Part shown: piece by piece, positions 16,499 to 25,178 of the stretch
Layout: each line of letters opens with the position of its first letter
Numbering within the stretch: the stretch's first letter is position 1
From: Burkholderia seminalis DSM 23518
Lineage (GTDB): Bacteria > Pseudomonadota > Gammaproteobacteria > Burkholderiales > Burkholderiaceae
Assembly (NCBI RefSeq): GCF_902832885.1
Contig: NZ_CADFDK010000007.1
Location: 124,001-188,000 of the forward strand
Length of the DNA: 64,000 nt
Direction of reading: 5' to 3'
Position numbers and translations under genes: made by a program
The notes under the pieces: generated by a model
The model's database searches: none
What the model saw: the letters and a program-made list of their open reading frames with translations, nothing else
Told to the model about the DNA's origin: nothing

Positions 16499-17077
16499 CT
16501 ACTCGACCGCCCGCGCGGCATCCCACAGCGGTTGCCCGCCGAGCGCCGCATGCCACGCATCGAAACGCGTGCGCCACGCTTCGAACGGCTGCGCAAGCGG
16601 ATGGCGCGGATCGTCGCTGAGCGAATACGCCATCCCCTCGATCAGCCAGCGCGGCTTGGTCGCGACGGCCAGGTTGCCGAGCACTTCGGCCTGACGATGA
16701 TGGATCAGCTCGTGCGCGATGAAATAGGGGGTCCAGCCGCGCGGCGCGACGGCCACCCCGAAATTGCCGAGTGTCAGCGCCGCGCGCGCGCCCAGGCCGA
16801 ACGCGTCGGCACACGCGCGCGTCGAACAGAACACGACGCGCGGCGCATCGTGAAACGGGCCGACGGCCGCCGCCGCGCGCGCATAGCCGTCGCGATACAG
16901 CCGCTGCGCGTCGCCGAGCTTCGCGGCATCGTCCGTGCAGATGTCGGCGCTCGGGCACGACACGCCGGGCAGCAGCGCGGGTGCGACGATGCGCAGCGGC
17001 TTGACGAGCGCATACGCGGCAATCGGCAGCGCAACGAGCAGGCCCGTGAGGGCGAAGGCGACGTGTGAGCGTTTCAT
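16499..17077 (-). CDS. Small HExxH zinc-metalloprotease-like protein, membrane-anchored
   Basis: A 192-aa protein with an N-terminal signal/anchor (about residues 7-30). It carries the zinc-protease motif HELIH (122-126) followed 21 residues later by IEGMAYSLSDDP, where Glu147 fits the third zinc ligand of gluzincin (MA clan) enzymes. Four Cys residues (CPSADIC and CSTRAC) suggest disulphides, so the domain is probably periplasmic. No family name can be assigned from sequence alone. It sits 164 bp from the YhfC-like intramembrane protease on the same strand. Whether the two act together is unknown. Confidence 0.75.
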   Translation of the reverse strand: MKRSHVAFALTGLLVALPIAAYALVKPLRIVAPALLPGVSCPSADICTDDAAKLGDAQRLYRDGYARAAAAVGPFHDAPRVVFCSTRACADAFGLGARAALTLGNFGVAVAPRGWTPYFIAHELIHHRQAEVLGNLAVATKPRWLIEGMAYSLSDDPRHPLAQPFEAWRTRFDAWHAALGGQPLWDAARAVE

Positions 17078-17241
17078 CGAGGCGGAGGTTCCCTGGCGTT
17101 TCGTTGAAGTCTTCCGGCGTGAATGGTATCGGACCGGCGGCGCTTCCGGTCCGGCTTTTCATGCCGCGGGAAAACCGGCCGCCGGGCAGCGCCCGGCGCG
17201 GCCGCGAAGGCGCCGCGTACGCCCGACGCCGGCCACTCGCG

Positions 17242-18027
17242 TCACGCGGCATGCTCCGTGCGGGTCGCGCCGGCGCCCGCTCCGCGACGGCTCACGCGCA
17301 CGCCCAGCCACAGCAATCCCGCGCTGCACACGAACAGGAGCACCTCGACCAGCACGGTCTCGACGTGCCAGTACCGCGTCAGCAGCACCGCGACAAGGTC
17401 GAACATGAAATGGAACGCGATCGCATACGCGAGCCAGCGTTTCGCGCCGCGCACGAACGCCTGCAGCACGATCAGCGACAGCCCGACATGCGCGGCCATC
17501 GCGCTCACGCGCTCGAACAGCGCGAGCAGCGGCGACACGAGCGTCATCCCCGCGAACTCCGACCCGATCAGCGAGCGCATGCCGGCCGGCACGACGACAC
17601 CCGCGTGCGCGAGCAGGTAGCCGGTGCCGAGCGCGACGAACCCCACGCCGACCAGCAGCATCGCTTCCAGCCCGCCGTGCCCGAGCCCGAGCATCACGGC
17701 CGTCCGCGCATCGTGCCGCTTCGGCAACAGATACCGGAACGCGACCCAGCGCCCGCATTCCTCGAAGAGCCCGGCCGTCAACGCGGCGAACACGAGCATC
17801 GGCAGATGCCAGCGCGGACTGGTTCCGAGCCAGTGGAACAGCGGCGCCTGCCACGACAGGCGCAGCAGCGGCTGGAACACGAAGAAGGTCAGCATGCCGT
17901 AGCAAAACACGTGCAGCGGCACCTGCGTGCGGCGCCGCCAGCGGACCGCGAGCCACACCGGCGCGATCAGTGCCGCGACACCGGCCGCCAGCGTGGTGCA
18001 CAGCAGCGCCGGGGCGACGGGATGCAT
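17242..18027 (-). CDS. YhfC-family predicted intramembrane metalloprotease
   Basis: A 261-aa polytopic protein with about seven membrane spans. It has the polar motifs of YhfC/PrsW-like putative glutamic/metalloproteases placed inside helices: LFEECGRWVAFRYL, GLGHGGLEAMLL and AIAFHFMFDLVAVLLTRYW. YhfC members are predicted CAAX/PrsW-clan proteases, and no substrate is known. The ATG at 18027 lies 11 nt after the stop of the GNAT gene, so the two are probably co-transcribed. The tail (SRRGAGAGATRTEHAA) is cytosolic and low-complexity. Confidence 0.8.
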   Translation of the reverse strand: MHPVAPALLCTTLAAGVAALIAPVWLAVRWRRRTQVPLHVFCYGMLTFFVFQPLLRLSWQAPLFHWLGTSPRWHLPMLVFAALTAGLFEECGRWVAFRYLLPKRHDARTAVMLGLGHGGLEAMLLVGVGFVALGTGYLLAHAGVVVPAGMRSLIGSEFAGMTLVSPLLALFERVSAMAAHVGLSLIVLQAFVRGAKRWLAYAIAFHFMFDLVAVLLTRYWHVETVLVEVLLFVCSAGLLWLGVRVSRRGAGAGATRTEHAA

Positions 18028-18038
18028 GACGGCTGTCG

Positions 18039-18569
18039 TTACGCGAGCTGCTTGTGGAAATAGGTCGTCGCGCAGAGCGCGCCGTCGGGCATCAGCGCGT
18101 AGTTCGGCACGACGCCGACGCGCTGCCAGCCGGCCCGCTCGTACAGCCGCTCGGCGTCGCCGCCCGTCACGGTGTCGAGCACGAGCACGGTCTTGCCGGC
18201 GTCGCGCGCGGCCGCGTCGGCCGCCGCCATCAGCCGCGCGGCGATGCCCTGCCGGCGCGCGTGCCGCGCGACGAGCATCTTCGCGATATCCGCGCGATGC
18301 GGCTGGTTCTCGGGCTGCGCGGTCACGACCTGCACCGTGCCGACGATCCGGCCCGCCGCATCCTCGGCGACGAGCAGGATGCGCTCGTCGTTCGCGACGC
18401 CCTCGGCCACGCGCGTCCAGAACGCGACGGCGGTCGGCCGCGCGATCGGCAACATGAAGCTGACGGATGCGCCGCCTTCCACGCAATCGATCAACAGGTC
18501 GGCCAGCGCGTCGACGCAGCGCATCGCGTCGCGTGCGTCGATCCGACGGACGGTAACAGATTCGGTCAT
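18039..18569 (-). CDS. GNAT-family N-acetyltransferase
   Basis: A 176-aa acetyltransferase with the acetyl-CoA binding core KMLVARHARRQGIAARLM (R/Q-x-x-G-I/A) and the downstream LVLDTVTGGDAERLYERAGW (motif B). It transfers acetyl from acetyl-CoA to an amine, with an unknown acceptor. The ATG at 18569 is preceded by GGAGAGG. It is first of a likely two-gene unit with the YhfC-like protease, and divergent from the ArsR gene at 18775. Confidence 0.88.
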   Translation of the reverse strand: MTESVTVRRIDARDAMRCVDALADLLIDCVEGGASVSFMLPIARPTAVAFWTRVAEGVANDERILLVAEDAAGRIVGTVQVVTAQPENQPHRADIAKMLVARHARRQGIAARLMAAADAAARDAGKTVLVLDTVTGGDAERLYERAGWQRVGVVPNYALMPDGALCATTYFHKQLA

Positions 18570-18774
18570 GCCCTCTCCGGTAGTCAGGCAGGCCGCACGC
18601 ACGGTTTCAGCATGGGCCGGGATCCCAAACGCACGCCGGCCGGTCGTCGAGGCTCAAGAAACGGCGGCAGGCGTCCGGCAACGCCGCGCCCGGTCGGCGC
18701 GCGTTACCGCCCCATCATCGTACGCGATGAAAATTTCCGCTGCATCACCCGTCACGTCGCCTACACTTAGCCGA

Positions 18775-19140
18775 ATGGATAACTTTCAACCCGGTATCAG
18801 CGACGTGTTCCACGCCCTCGCCGATCCGACGCGCTGCGCGATCGTCAGCGTACTCGGCCAGGGCGAGCGAACCGTTTCCGCGCTGGCCGCGCCGTTCGAC
18901 ATGGCGCTGCCGTCGTTCATGAAGCATGTCGCGGTGCTCGAGCGCAGCGGCCTCGTGCAGACCCGGAAAACCGGCCGCTCGCGCACCTGCGCGCTGGTGG
19001 TCAGCCGGGTGACCGAGGCCGAGACATGGCTCGCCGCCCAGCGCGCGCTGTGGGAGGCGCGATCCGACCGCCTCGTCGAATTCGTCGAACGCCATCATCA
19101 GGAGGAGCACGATGTCAGCCAGTCCCGTCGACCCCGCTGA
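18775..19140 (+). CDS. ArsR-family transcriptional regulator
   Basis: A 121-aa winged-helix repressor of the SdpR-like ArsR branch (ISDVFHALADPTRCAIVSVL, then LPSFMKHVAVLERSGLVQTRKTGRSRTC). No metal-binding ELCVCDL-type motif is present, so it is probably not a metal sensor. Its stop overlaps the next gene by 29 nt. ArsR-AHSA1 pairs of this design are common, and the regulator usually controls its own operon. TACACT at 18761-18766 lies 8 nt before the ATG, so the message may be nearly leaderless. Confidence 0.9.
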   Translation: MDNFQPGISDVFHALADPTRCAIVSVLGQGERTVSALAAPFDMALPSFMKHVAVLERSGLVQTRKTGRSRTCALVVSRVTEAETWLAAQRALWEARSDRLVEFVERHHQEEHDVSQSRRPR

Positions 19141-19597
19141 AGCCCACGATCTCGTCATCACGCGCACGCTGCACGCGCCGCGCCGTGCGCTGTGGCGCGC
19201 GTGGACCGACCCCGAATTGCTGAAGGAATGGTGGTGCCCGAAGCCGTGGACCACCGACGTGCGCGCATTCGACCTGCGCCCGGGCGGCGCCTTCCACACG
19301 TTCATGCGCGGCCCCGACGGCGGCACGAGCGACAATCCCGGCTGCTTTCTCGAGATCGTGCCGGAATCGCGCATCGCGTTCACGTCGATGCTCGCGGGGG
19401 GCTGGCGGCCGCAGACGCCGTGGATGGGCTTCACGGCGATCGTCACGATGGCCGACGACGACGCGGGCAGCCGCTACGAGGCGCGCGTGATGCATCCCGA
19501 TGCCGCGACGCGCGAGCGCCACGAAGCGCTCGGCTTTTTCGAGGGCTGGAACACGTGCATCACGCAGCTCGATGCCTTCGCCGCCGCCCTGCGTTGA
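19112..19597 (+). CDS. SRPBCC/AHSA1-domain protein
   Basis: A 161-aa START/Bet v1-like protein of the activator-of-Hsp90-ATPase-1 (AHSA1) type: VITRTLHAPRRALWRAWTDP at the start, ELLKEWWCPKPWTT, DLRPGGAF and a C-terminal FFEGWNTCITQLDAFAAAL helix. These proteins form a hydrophobic cavity; bacterial members bind small molecules, and no enzyme activity can be assumed. It starts inside the 3' end of the ArsR gene with GGAGGAG upstream, so expression is coupled. Confidence 0.9.
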   Translation: MSASPVDPAEAHDLVITRTLHAPRRALWRAWTDPELLKEWWCPKPWTTDVRAFDLRPGGAFHTFMRGPDGGTSDNPGCFLEIVPESRIAFTSMLAGGWRPQTPWMGFTAIVTMADDDAGSRYEARVMHPDAATRERHEALGFFEGWNTCITQLDAFAAALR

Positions 19598-19724
19598 ACG
19601 GCTGAACGCGCCCGCGCGGGCAGCCATTGCATGCCGCCGCGCCCGCGCCTAGGATTCCTGAAGGAAGCATGACGACACGCCGGCCGCCGGCGTGCACCGT
19701 CGCGCGCGTTCCGCGGGAGGCCAC

Positions 19725-20201
19725 ATGTTGCACACGCACACGCATTCCACCCGGGTCAGCCGGCACCTGAACGCACCGCGCGGGCGCGTCTACCGCGCGC
19801 TGCTCGATCCGCACGCGGTCGAGCAGTGGAAGGTGCCCGACGGCATGACGTGCCGCGTGCACGCGTACGATGCGCGCGAAGGCGGCGCGCTGCGGGTGTC
19901 GCTGAGCTACGACGCGCCGTCGGCCGACACCGGCAAGACCACCGCGCGCACCGATACCTATCACGGCCGCTTCGTCACGCTCGTGCCGGACGAGCGGATC
20001 GTCGAGATCGACGTGTTCGAAACCGACGATCCAATGCTGCGCGGCGCGATGACGATCACCATCACGCTGTCCGACGAAGCCGGCGGCACGCGCGTGGATG
20101 CCGTGCACGACGGGGTGCCGCCCGGCGTGCCGGCCGCCGACAACGAAACGGGCTGGCGGATGGCATTGGCGCGGCTGGCCGCGCTGGTGGAAGCCGGGTG
20201 A
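19725..20201 (+). CDS. SRPBCC-family protein
   Basis: A 158-aa second SRPBCC/AHSA1-like protein (RVSRHLNAPRGRVYRALLDP; VEQWKVPDGMTC; WRMALARLAALVEAG). Paralogue of the upstream AHSA1 gene in fold, with only moderate similarity by eye. The ATG at 19725 is preceded by GGGAGG 4 nt upstream. The 127-nt gap to the upstream gene contains no clear terminator, so it may belong to the ArsR-AHSA1 operon. The ligand is unknown. Confidence 0.88.
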   Translation: MLHTHTHSTRVSRHLNAPRGRVYRALLDPHAVEQWKVPDGMTCRVHAYDAREGGALRVSLSYDAPSADTGKTTARTDTYHGRFVTLVPDERIVEIDVFETDDPMLRGAMTITITLSDEAGGTRVDAVHDGVPPGVPAADNETGWRMALARLAALVEAG

Positions 20202-20216
20202 CGCCGCGCACGCGCG

Positions 20217-21338
20217 TCAGCCGAGCCGGTAGGCGCGCGTGACCGTGCCGCGGAACAGCGCGTCGCGCTCGTCCCGGCTGGCCTGCGCGGTCAGCCGCTT
20301 GAACGCGTTCCAGCCGTTGACGAACGAATACGAGCCCTTGTCGACCGGGAAATTGCTCTCGAACATGCAGCGGCCAGGACCGAATGCGTCGATGCAGGTC
20401 ATCATCCACGGCTTCCACGCGTCGGCGAGCTGCACGGAAGACGGCGGCGTCGCGCCCTTCTCGAAATCGAACCCGTTGATGCGCATCCCGAGGCCGCCGA
20501 CCTTCACGTAAACGTTCGGCAGTTGCGCGAGCGCACGCATCGACGCCGACCAGCGCTCGAACACCTCCGGCCGCTTGTCCGCATAGCTGGCGATCCGCAC
20601 GACGCCGCCGCAGTGATTGACGACGATCCGCGTGTCGGGGTTTGCCTTCGCGAGATCGAACAGTTCGGGGAGTTGCGGAAAGAACAGCCACGCGTCGTAC
20701 GACAGCCCGAGCGGCGCGAGCTGCGCGACGCCGGCCCGGTACGCGGGATCGAGCAGCAGCCCGCGCGGCACCGCCGACAGCGGATTCGCGAGCGTCGGAT
20801 CGGCATCCCACGTGGTCAGGTGCCGAACGCCGCGGAACCGGCCGCGTCCGGCTTCGAGATGCGCTTCCAGGACGTCGCGCACGCGTGCGCCGAGCCGCAG
20901 GTCCGCATGGCCGACGATACCTTTGGCGACGGCCACCGGGCCGTGCTGCAGCGGCTCGGTCACGCCGGCCACGTAGGCCGTCTCGCCCACCGGCTTCAGT
21001 TCGGCCGGCCCCGAATCGCGATAGCGCGTCTGCGCCTGCATGTAGACGGACGCCTGGATGTGGTGGCCCGAGCGCGCGTCCTGCAGATAGTCGTCGAGCA
21101 TGTAGATCCAGCCCGGCCGTTCGTAGAAGTGATGATGCGCGTCGACGATCGGAAGGTCCGGCTCGAGCGCGGGTTCGAGCGCCGACGCGAGCCAGTCGGG
21201 GCGGACCGCGAGATAGTTGCCTTGCGTCGTCATGCGGGAAGCTCCATCGTGGGCCGGCGTGTCGGCGCATGCGGGCAGCGCGAACGAGGCCGCGGCCGCG
21301 CCGAGCAACCGGCGTCGCTTGATCGAAATCGTATCCAT
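20217..21338 (-). CDS. Exported amidohydrolase-family TIM-barrel hydrolase/lactonase
   Basis: A 373-aa metal-dependent hydrolase of the amidohydrolase_2 type, related to L-fuconolactonase and pyrone-dicarboxylate hydrolases. The metal motif DAHHHF (His68-70), VNHCGGVVR and ESNFPVDKGSYSF are visible. The N-terminus KRRRLLGAAAASFALPACADT looks like a twin-arginine signal, with Cys24 as a possible lipidation site, so the enzyme is probably exported folded. It is last gene of the IclR-linked operon and starts 1 nt beyond the stop region of the MFS gene. Lactone or cyclic-ester opening before uptake is the inferred role. Confidence 0.82.
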   Translation of the reverse strand: MDTISIKRRRLLGAAAASFALPACADTPAHDGASRMTTQGNYLAVRPDWLASALEPALEPDLPIVDAHHHFYERPGWIYMLDDYLQDARSGHHIQASVYMQAQTRYRDSGPAELKPVGETAYVAGVTEPLQHGPVAVAKGIVGHADLRLGARVRDVLEAHLEAGRGRFRGVRHLTTWDADPTLANPLSAVPRGLLLDPAYRAGVAQLAPLGLSYDAWLFFPQLPELFDLAKANPDTRIVVNHCGGVVRIASYADKRPEVFERWSASMRALAQLPNVYVKVGGLGMRINGFDFEKGATPPSSVQLADAWKPWMMTCIDAFGPGRCMFESNFPVDKGSYSFVNGWNAFKRLTAQASRDERDALFRGTVTRAYRLG

Positions 21339-21339
21339 G

Positions 21340-22647
21340 TCATTCGCTCCGGTCGAACGCGTACAGCGACAGCGTGAGCAGCGTCGTGATCGCCAGCACG
21401 ATCGCGAGGCCGAGCATGCCGGCCGTGAACGTGCCGAAGCTGTCCTTCAGGTAGCCGACGAGATAGGGGCCCGCGAAGCCGCCGAGCGCGCCGATCGAGT
21501 TGATCAGCGCCAGCCCGCCGGCCGCCGCCTGGCCGGACAGGAAGCGCGACGGCAGCGTGTAGAAGATCGTGCGGCCGGCAATCGTGCCGATCAACGCGAA
21601 CGTGATGCCGACGAGCGCCGGCCCGAGCGTCAGGAAATGCGTCGACACGCCCAGCGCCACCGCGCCGATGCACAGCCCCACGGCCAGGTTCGCGACCGGG
21701 CCGCCGCGACGGTCCACCCGCTTCGCCCACCACAGCAGCGCGACCGTCGCGAAGCAGTACGGCACCGCGGACAGCCAGCCCGTCTGCATTGTCGACATGC
21801 CGTGCGCCTTCAGCATCTGCGGCAGCCAGATGCCGATCCCGTACGAGCCCATCGTGAAGCCGAACGAGATCAGCGCCAGCACGTACACGCGCACGTCGCG
21901 CAACGCGACGCCGAAGCCCTTCTTGCGGCCGGCCGCCGCGCCTTCGCGCTCGAACGCGCGCTGCAGCGCCGCGCGCTCGTCGTCCGACAGCCACGCGGCA
22001 TGCGCCGGCGAATCGGACAGCAGCTTCAGGACGAGGAAACCGAGCGCGCACGCCGGCAGCCCTTCGACGATGAACATCCATTTCCAGCCGGCGAGCCCGA
22101 GCACGCCGTCGAGCTGCAGCAGCCACGTCGACAGCGGGCCGCCGATCAGCGACGACAGCGGCGTCGACACGGTGAACCACGCCAGCACGCGCGTGCGGTA
22201 GCTCGCCGGAAACCACACGGCGAGAAAGAAGATCACGCCCGGAAAGAAGCCGGCTTCCCCGATGCCGAGCAGCAGCCGGATCGCGTAGAAACTCGTCGGC
22301 CCGGTCGCGAGCGCGGTCGCGGCCGCCATCAGCCCCCACGTGATCATGATGCGGGCGAGCCAGCGGCGCGCGCCGAAGCGGTACAGCGCGAGATTGCTCG
22401 GCACCTCGAACGCGCAGTAGCCCGCGAACATGATCCCCGCGCCCCAGCCGAACTGCGTCGCGGTCAGCCCGAGATCGCGGTTCATCGTGAGCGCCGCGAA
22501 CCCGACGCTCGTGCGATCCAGGTAGTTGAAGAAGTACGCGAGCGCGAGCAGCGGGATGAAGCGCCATGCGGCCTTGCGCACGGCGCGCTGCTCGGCCGAC
22601 GTGTCGGTCTCGCGGTCGGCGGCGAGCGCCGGGGAAGCGGATGTCAT
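21340..22647 (-). CDS. MFS transporter, anion:cation symporter (ACS) type
   Basis: A 435-aa twelve-span MFS permease of the ACS group (tartrate/phthalate/glucarate type), with FFNYLDRTSVGFAALTMNRD in span 1, GWGAGIMFAGYCAFEVPSNL and the LGIGEAGFFPGVIFFLAVWF motif. It imports an organic acid using the proton gradient. The ATG at 22647 has GGAG 6 nt upstream; an ATG 12 nt earlier lacks one. Placed between the CoA-transferase and the exported hydrolase genes, it probably brings in the acid that the pathway activates with CoA. Confidence 0.9.
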   Translation of the reverse strand: MTSASPALAADRETDTSAEQRAVRKAAWRFIPLLALAYFFNYLDRTSVGFAALTMNRDLGLTATQFGWGAGIMFAGYCAFEVPSNLALYRFGARRWLARIMITWGLMAAATALATGPTSFYAIRLLLGIGEAGFFPGVIFFLAVWFPASYRTRVLAWFTVSTPLSSLIGGPLSTWLLQLDGVLGLAGWKWMFIVEGLPACALGFLVLKLLSDSPAHAAWLSDDERAALQRAFEREGAAAGRKKGFGVALRDVRVYVLALISFGFTMGSYGIGIWLPQMLKAHGMSTMQTGWLSAVPYCFATVALLWWAKRVDRRGGPVANLAVGLCIGAVALGVSTHFLTLGPALVGITFALIGTIAGRTIFYTLPSRFLSGQAAAGGLALINSIGALGGFAGPYLVGYLKDSFGTFTAGMLGLAIVLAITTLLTLSLYAFDRSE

Positions 22648-22730
22648 GTTCGTCTCCATGGATACGGCGGTCCTCGTCCGCGCATGGCGCGGCCGGGCTG
22701 CCTGTGTTCGTTCGGGGGATCGCGGCCGCG

Positions 22731-24023
22731 CTACGCGCTCGCCACTTCAGTCGGCGAAGGCGCGCCGCCCGGCCCGTCGCCGTGCGCCGCGTCGTCCGCG
22801 CCGCCCCGGCCCGCGACGACGCCGGCGTCGATCAGCGCACGCGCGTCGTCGGGCGTGTAGCCGAGCTCGCCGAGCAGCGCATGCGTGTCCTGGCCGATCG
22901 CGGGCGGCGCCGAGCGCAGCCGCAGGCGCTCGCCCGCGAGCGTGAGCGGCAGCAGCGCGGTGCGCGTGTCCACCGGCCGCCCGGCGCTGCTCGCGTCGGC
23001 CGGCAGCGTCACGGCTTCGAGGCCGCCCGTGGCGCGCAGATGCGGATCGTCGAACAGGTCCTGCGGCTTCGTGATCGGCGCGTACGGCAGACCGGTCGAC
23101 TCGAAGATCGCGCCGATCTCGGCGGCCGAGTACGACGCCAGCCGCGCACGCAACGCGGGCAGCAGCCATTCGCGCGCCTGGACGCGCATGTTGTTGGTCG
23201 CGAGGCGCGGATCGTCCTTCAGCGCGGCCAGGCCGAATGCATCGCAGAACAGCGCCCATTGCGTGTCCGACACGACCGCGAGAAAAATCTGTTCGTTGTC
23301 CTTGACGGAGAACACGTCATAGACGGCCCACGCGGAAATGCGGCTCGGCATCGGCGACGCGGCCTGCCCCGTCACCGCGAACTGCATCATGTGCTGCGCG
23401 ACCAGAAACACGTTGTTCTCGAACAGCGCGCTCTGCACCTGCTGGCCGCGGCCCGTGCGCTCGCGCTGCGCGAGCGCGGCCATCGCGCCGATCGCGCCGA
23501 ACATGCCGCCCATGATGTCGTTCACGCTCGCACCCGCGCGCAGCGGCCGCCCTTCGGGGCCCGTCATGTAGGCGAGGCCGCCCATCATCTGCACGACCTC
23601 GTCGAGCGCGGTGCGATGCTCGTACGGGCCCGGCAGGAAGCCCTTGTGCGACACGTACACGAGGCGCGGATTCAGCGCGTGCAGCGACGGATAGCCGAGG
23701 CCGAGGCGGTCCAGCGTGCCGCTCTTGAAGTTCTCGCTGAACACGTCCGCCGTGGCGACGAGCCGCAGCACGATCTCCAGCCCGCGCGGATCCTTCACGT
23801 CGACCGCGAGACTTTTCTTGTTGCGGTTGAACATCCCGAAGAAGCCCGCGCCGGAACCGCGCAGCGCCCGCGTGCCGTCGCCCGCGATCGGCTCGATCTT
23901 GATCACTTCCGCGCCGAGATCCGCGAGCAGCATCCCGCAGGTCGGGCCCATCACCATGTGCGTCATCTCGATCACGCGCACGCCTGCGTACGGCAGCGCC
24001 GAGGCCGGTTGGCGTTCGTTCAT
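22731..24023 (-). CDS. CaiB/BaiF-type (family III) CoA-transferase
   Basis: A 430-aa formyl-CoA-transferase-like enzyme: VRVIEMTHMVMGPTCGMLLADLGAEVIKIEP at the N-terminus, FNRNKKSLAVDVKDPRG, and GASVNDIMGGMFGA containing the catalytic-Asp region. It moves CoA between an acyl-CoA and a free carboxylate. Its start overlaps the stop of the HMG-CoA-lyase-type gene (24020-24023). The C-terminal tail beyond about residue 405 is an Ala/Gly-rich extension. Together with the lyase it suggests activation then C-C cleavage of a branched hydroxy-dicarboxylate (inference). Confidence 0.9.
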   Translation of the reverse strand: MNERQPASALPYAGVRVIEMTHMVMGPTCGMLLADLGAEVIKIEPIAGDGTRALRGSGAGFFGMFNRNKKSLAVDVKDPRGLEIVLRLVATADVFSENFKSGTLDRLGLGYPSLHALNPRLVYVSHKGFLPGPYEHRTALDEVVQMMGGLAYMTGPEGRPLRAGASVNDIMGGMFGAIGAMAALAQRERTGRGQQVQSALFENNVFLVAQHMMQFAVTGQAASPMPSRISAWAVYDVFSVKDNEQIFLAVVSDTQWALFCDAFGLAALKDDPRLATNNMRVQAREWLLPALRARLASYSAAEIGAIFESTGLPYAPITKPQDLFDDPHLRATGGLEAVTLPADASSAGRPVDTRTALLPLTLAGERLRLRSAPPAIGQDTHALLGELGYTPDDARALIDAGVVAGRGGADDAAHGDGPGGAPSPTEVASA

Positions 24024-25006
24024 TGCGCGACTCCCGCCAGGCATCCTTCCGGTTGCGCGGCCGACGGGACACGCCCGTCCGCATAGCGGAAACCCTTCGG
24101 CAAGCCCGCATCGGGCACGTGGCCGTACAGCGCCTCGGCGGGCAACGCCGCATGCAGGATCGCGCGCGCGGCGAGCAGCGCGTCGACGTCGACCCCCGTG
24201 TCGTATCCCATCGCTTCGAGCAGGAACACGAGATCCTCGGTCACGATGTTGCCGGTCGCGCCGGGCGCATACGGGCACCCGCCGAGGCCGCCCTGGCTCG
24301 CGTCGATCGTCGTCACGCCCGCGTCGAGCGCCGCGACGACGTTCGCCAGCCCCTGCCCGCGCGTGTTGTGGAAATGCGCGCCGCCCGCCTTGTCGCCGAC
24401 TTCACGGCGCAGCCGCGTGAACAGCCGGCGCACCTGGGCCGGATTCGCATAACCGCTGGTATCGGACAAGCCGATTTCGTCGACACCGCATTCGGCCATC
24501 GCGGCGGCCATCGCGATCGTCTCGTCGTCGCTGACGGCGCCCGCGATCGTGCAGCCGAACGCGACCGACACGCCGGCCTCGATCTGCACCGACGGATACC
24601 GCGCATCGCGCAGCGCGACGATCGCGCGCACTTCGTCGATCATCTGCGCGGGCGTCTTGCGGATGTTCGCCAGCGAATGCGCTTCCGTGACCGAGACCGG
24701 CAGCGTCAGCTTGTGCACGCCCGCGTCGAATGCCCCTTCGGCACCGCGCAGGTTCGGCGCGAGCGCGGCGACGTGCAGCCCCGGAATCGCCCGCGCATGC
24801 GCGACGACTTCGCGCACGTCGGCCATCTGCGGCAACAGCCGGGCCGGCACGAACGACCCCACCTCGATCTCGCGCAGGCCGGCCGCGGCCAGCGCGGTGA
24901 TCCAGCGCAGCTTGCCGGCCGTCGGCATCACGGCCTTGATGCTCTGCAGCCCATCGCGCGGACCGACCTCGCTGACCAGCACCTTCGGATATTCGGAAAC
25001 GCTCAT
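24020..25006 (-). CDS. Hydroxymethylglutaryl-CoA lyase-family enzyme
   Basis: A 328-aa TIM-barrel lyase. SEVGPRDGLQSIK carries the catalytic Arg/Asp, HFHNTRGQGLAN the metal-binding His pair, and GGLGGCPYAPGATGN the catalytic Cys of the HMG-CoA lyase signature. The family splits 3-hydroxy-3-methylglutaryl-CoA or similar tertiary hydroxyacyl-CoA esters. Paired with a CoA-transferase, a citramalyl- or related acyl-CoA substrate is also possible. The ATG at 25006 has GAGGT 5 nt upstream. First gene of the operon. Its upstream region holds two IclR-type palindromes. Confidence 0.9.
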   Translation of the reverse strand: MSVSEYPKVLVSEVGPRDGLQSIKAVMPTAGKLRWITALAAAGLREIEVGSFVPARLLPQMADVREVVAHARAIPGLHVAALAPNLRGAEGAFDAGVHKLTLPVSVTEAHSLANIRKTPAQMIDEVRAIVALRDARYPSVQIEAGVSVAFGCTIAGAVSDDETIAMAAAMAECGVDEIGLSDTSGYANPAQVRRLFTRLRREVGDKAGGAHFHNTRGQGLANVVAALDAGVTTIDASQGGLGGCPYAPGATGNIVTEDLVFLLEAMGYDTGVDVDALLAARAILHAALPAEALYGHVPDAGLPKGFRYADGRVPSAAQPEGCLAGVAQ

Positions 25007-25019
25007 TCGACACCTCATC

Positions 25020-25140
25020 GTTCTATCTGAAAGAACATCATTCTGTTTGACAGAACTTTAGGCGGGCAGCGAACGAGCGGTAAGCGGGGTATACCCGTGA
25101 AATCGCGATTTTATGGAACTTGAGTTCTGTCAGACAGAAC
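25020..25140. promoter_or_regulatory. Three IclR-type operator palindromes between the catabolic operon and iclR-like gene
   Basis: Site A GTTCTATCTGAAAGAAC (25020-25036), site B TTCTGTTTGACAGAA (25041-25055) and site C GTTCTGTCAGACAGAAC (25124-25140). A and B are centred 20 bp apart, about two helical turns, and lie 14-50 bp before the lyase ATG. C lies 39-55 bp before the GTG start of the regulator. Shared consensus TTCTGTNTGACAGAA. Confidence 0.75.
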
Positions 25141-25178
25141 GATATAGTGGGCCGACCATCATTCGAAGGAAGCAGTCA

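Noticed and set aside
17132-17160. GC hairpin followed by TTTT after 17160 as a terminator
   Set aside because: The T run is on the plus strand, but no plus-strand gene ends there; both neighbours are minus-strand.
21217-22860. A 547-residue plus-strand frame opposite the MFS permease
   Set aside because: Low-complexity Arg-rich translation; the opposite strand has a twelve-span permease.
25113-25178. Longer N-terminus for the IclR regulator
   Set aside because: It would translate through operator site C, and the GTG at 25179 has a well-placed AAGGA ribosome site.
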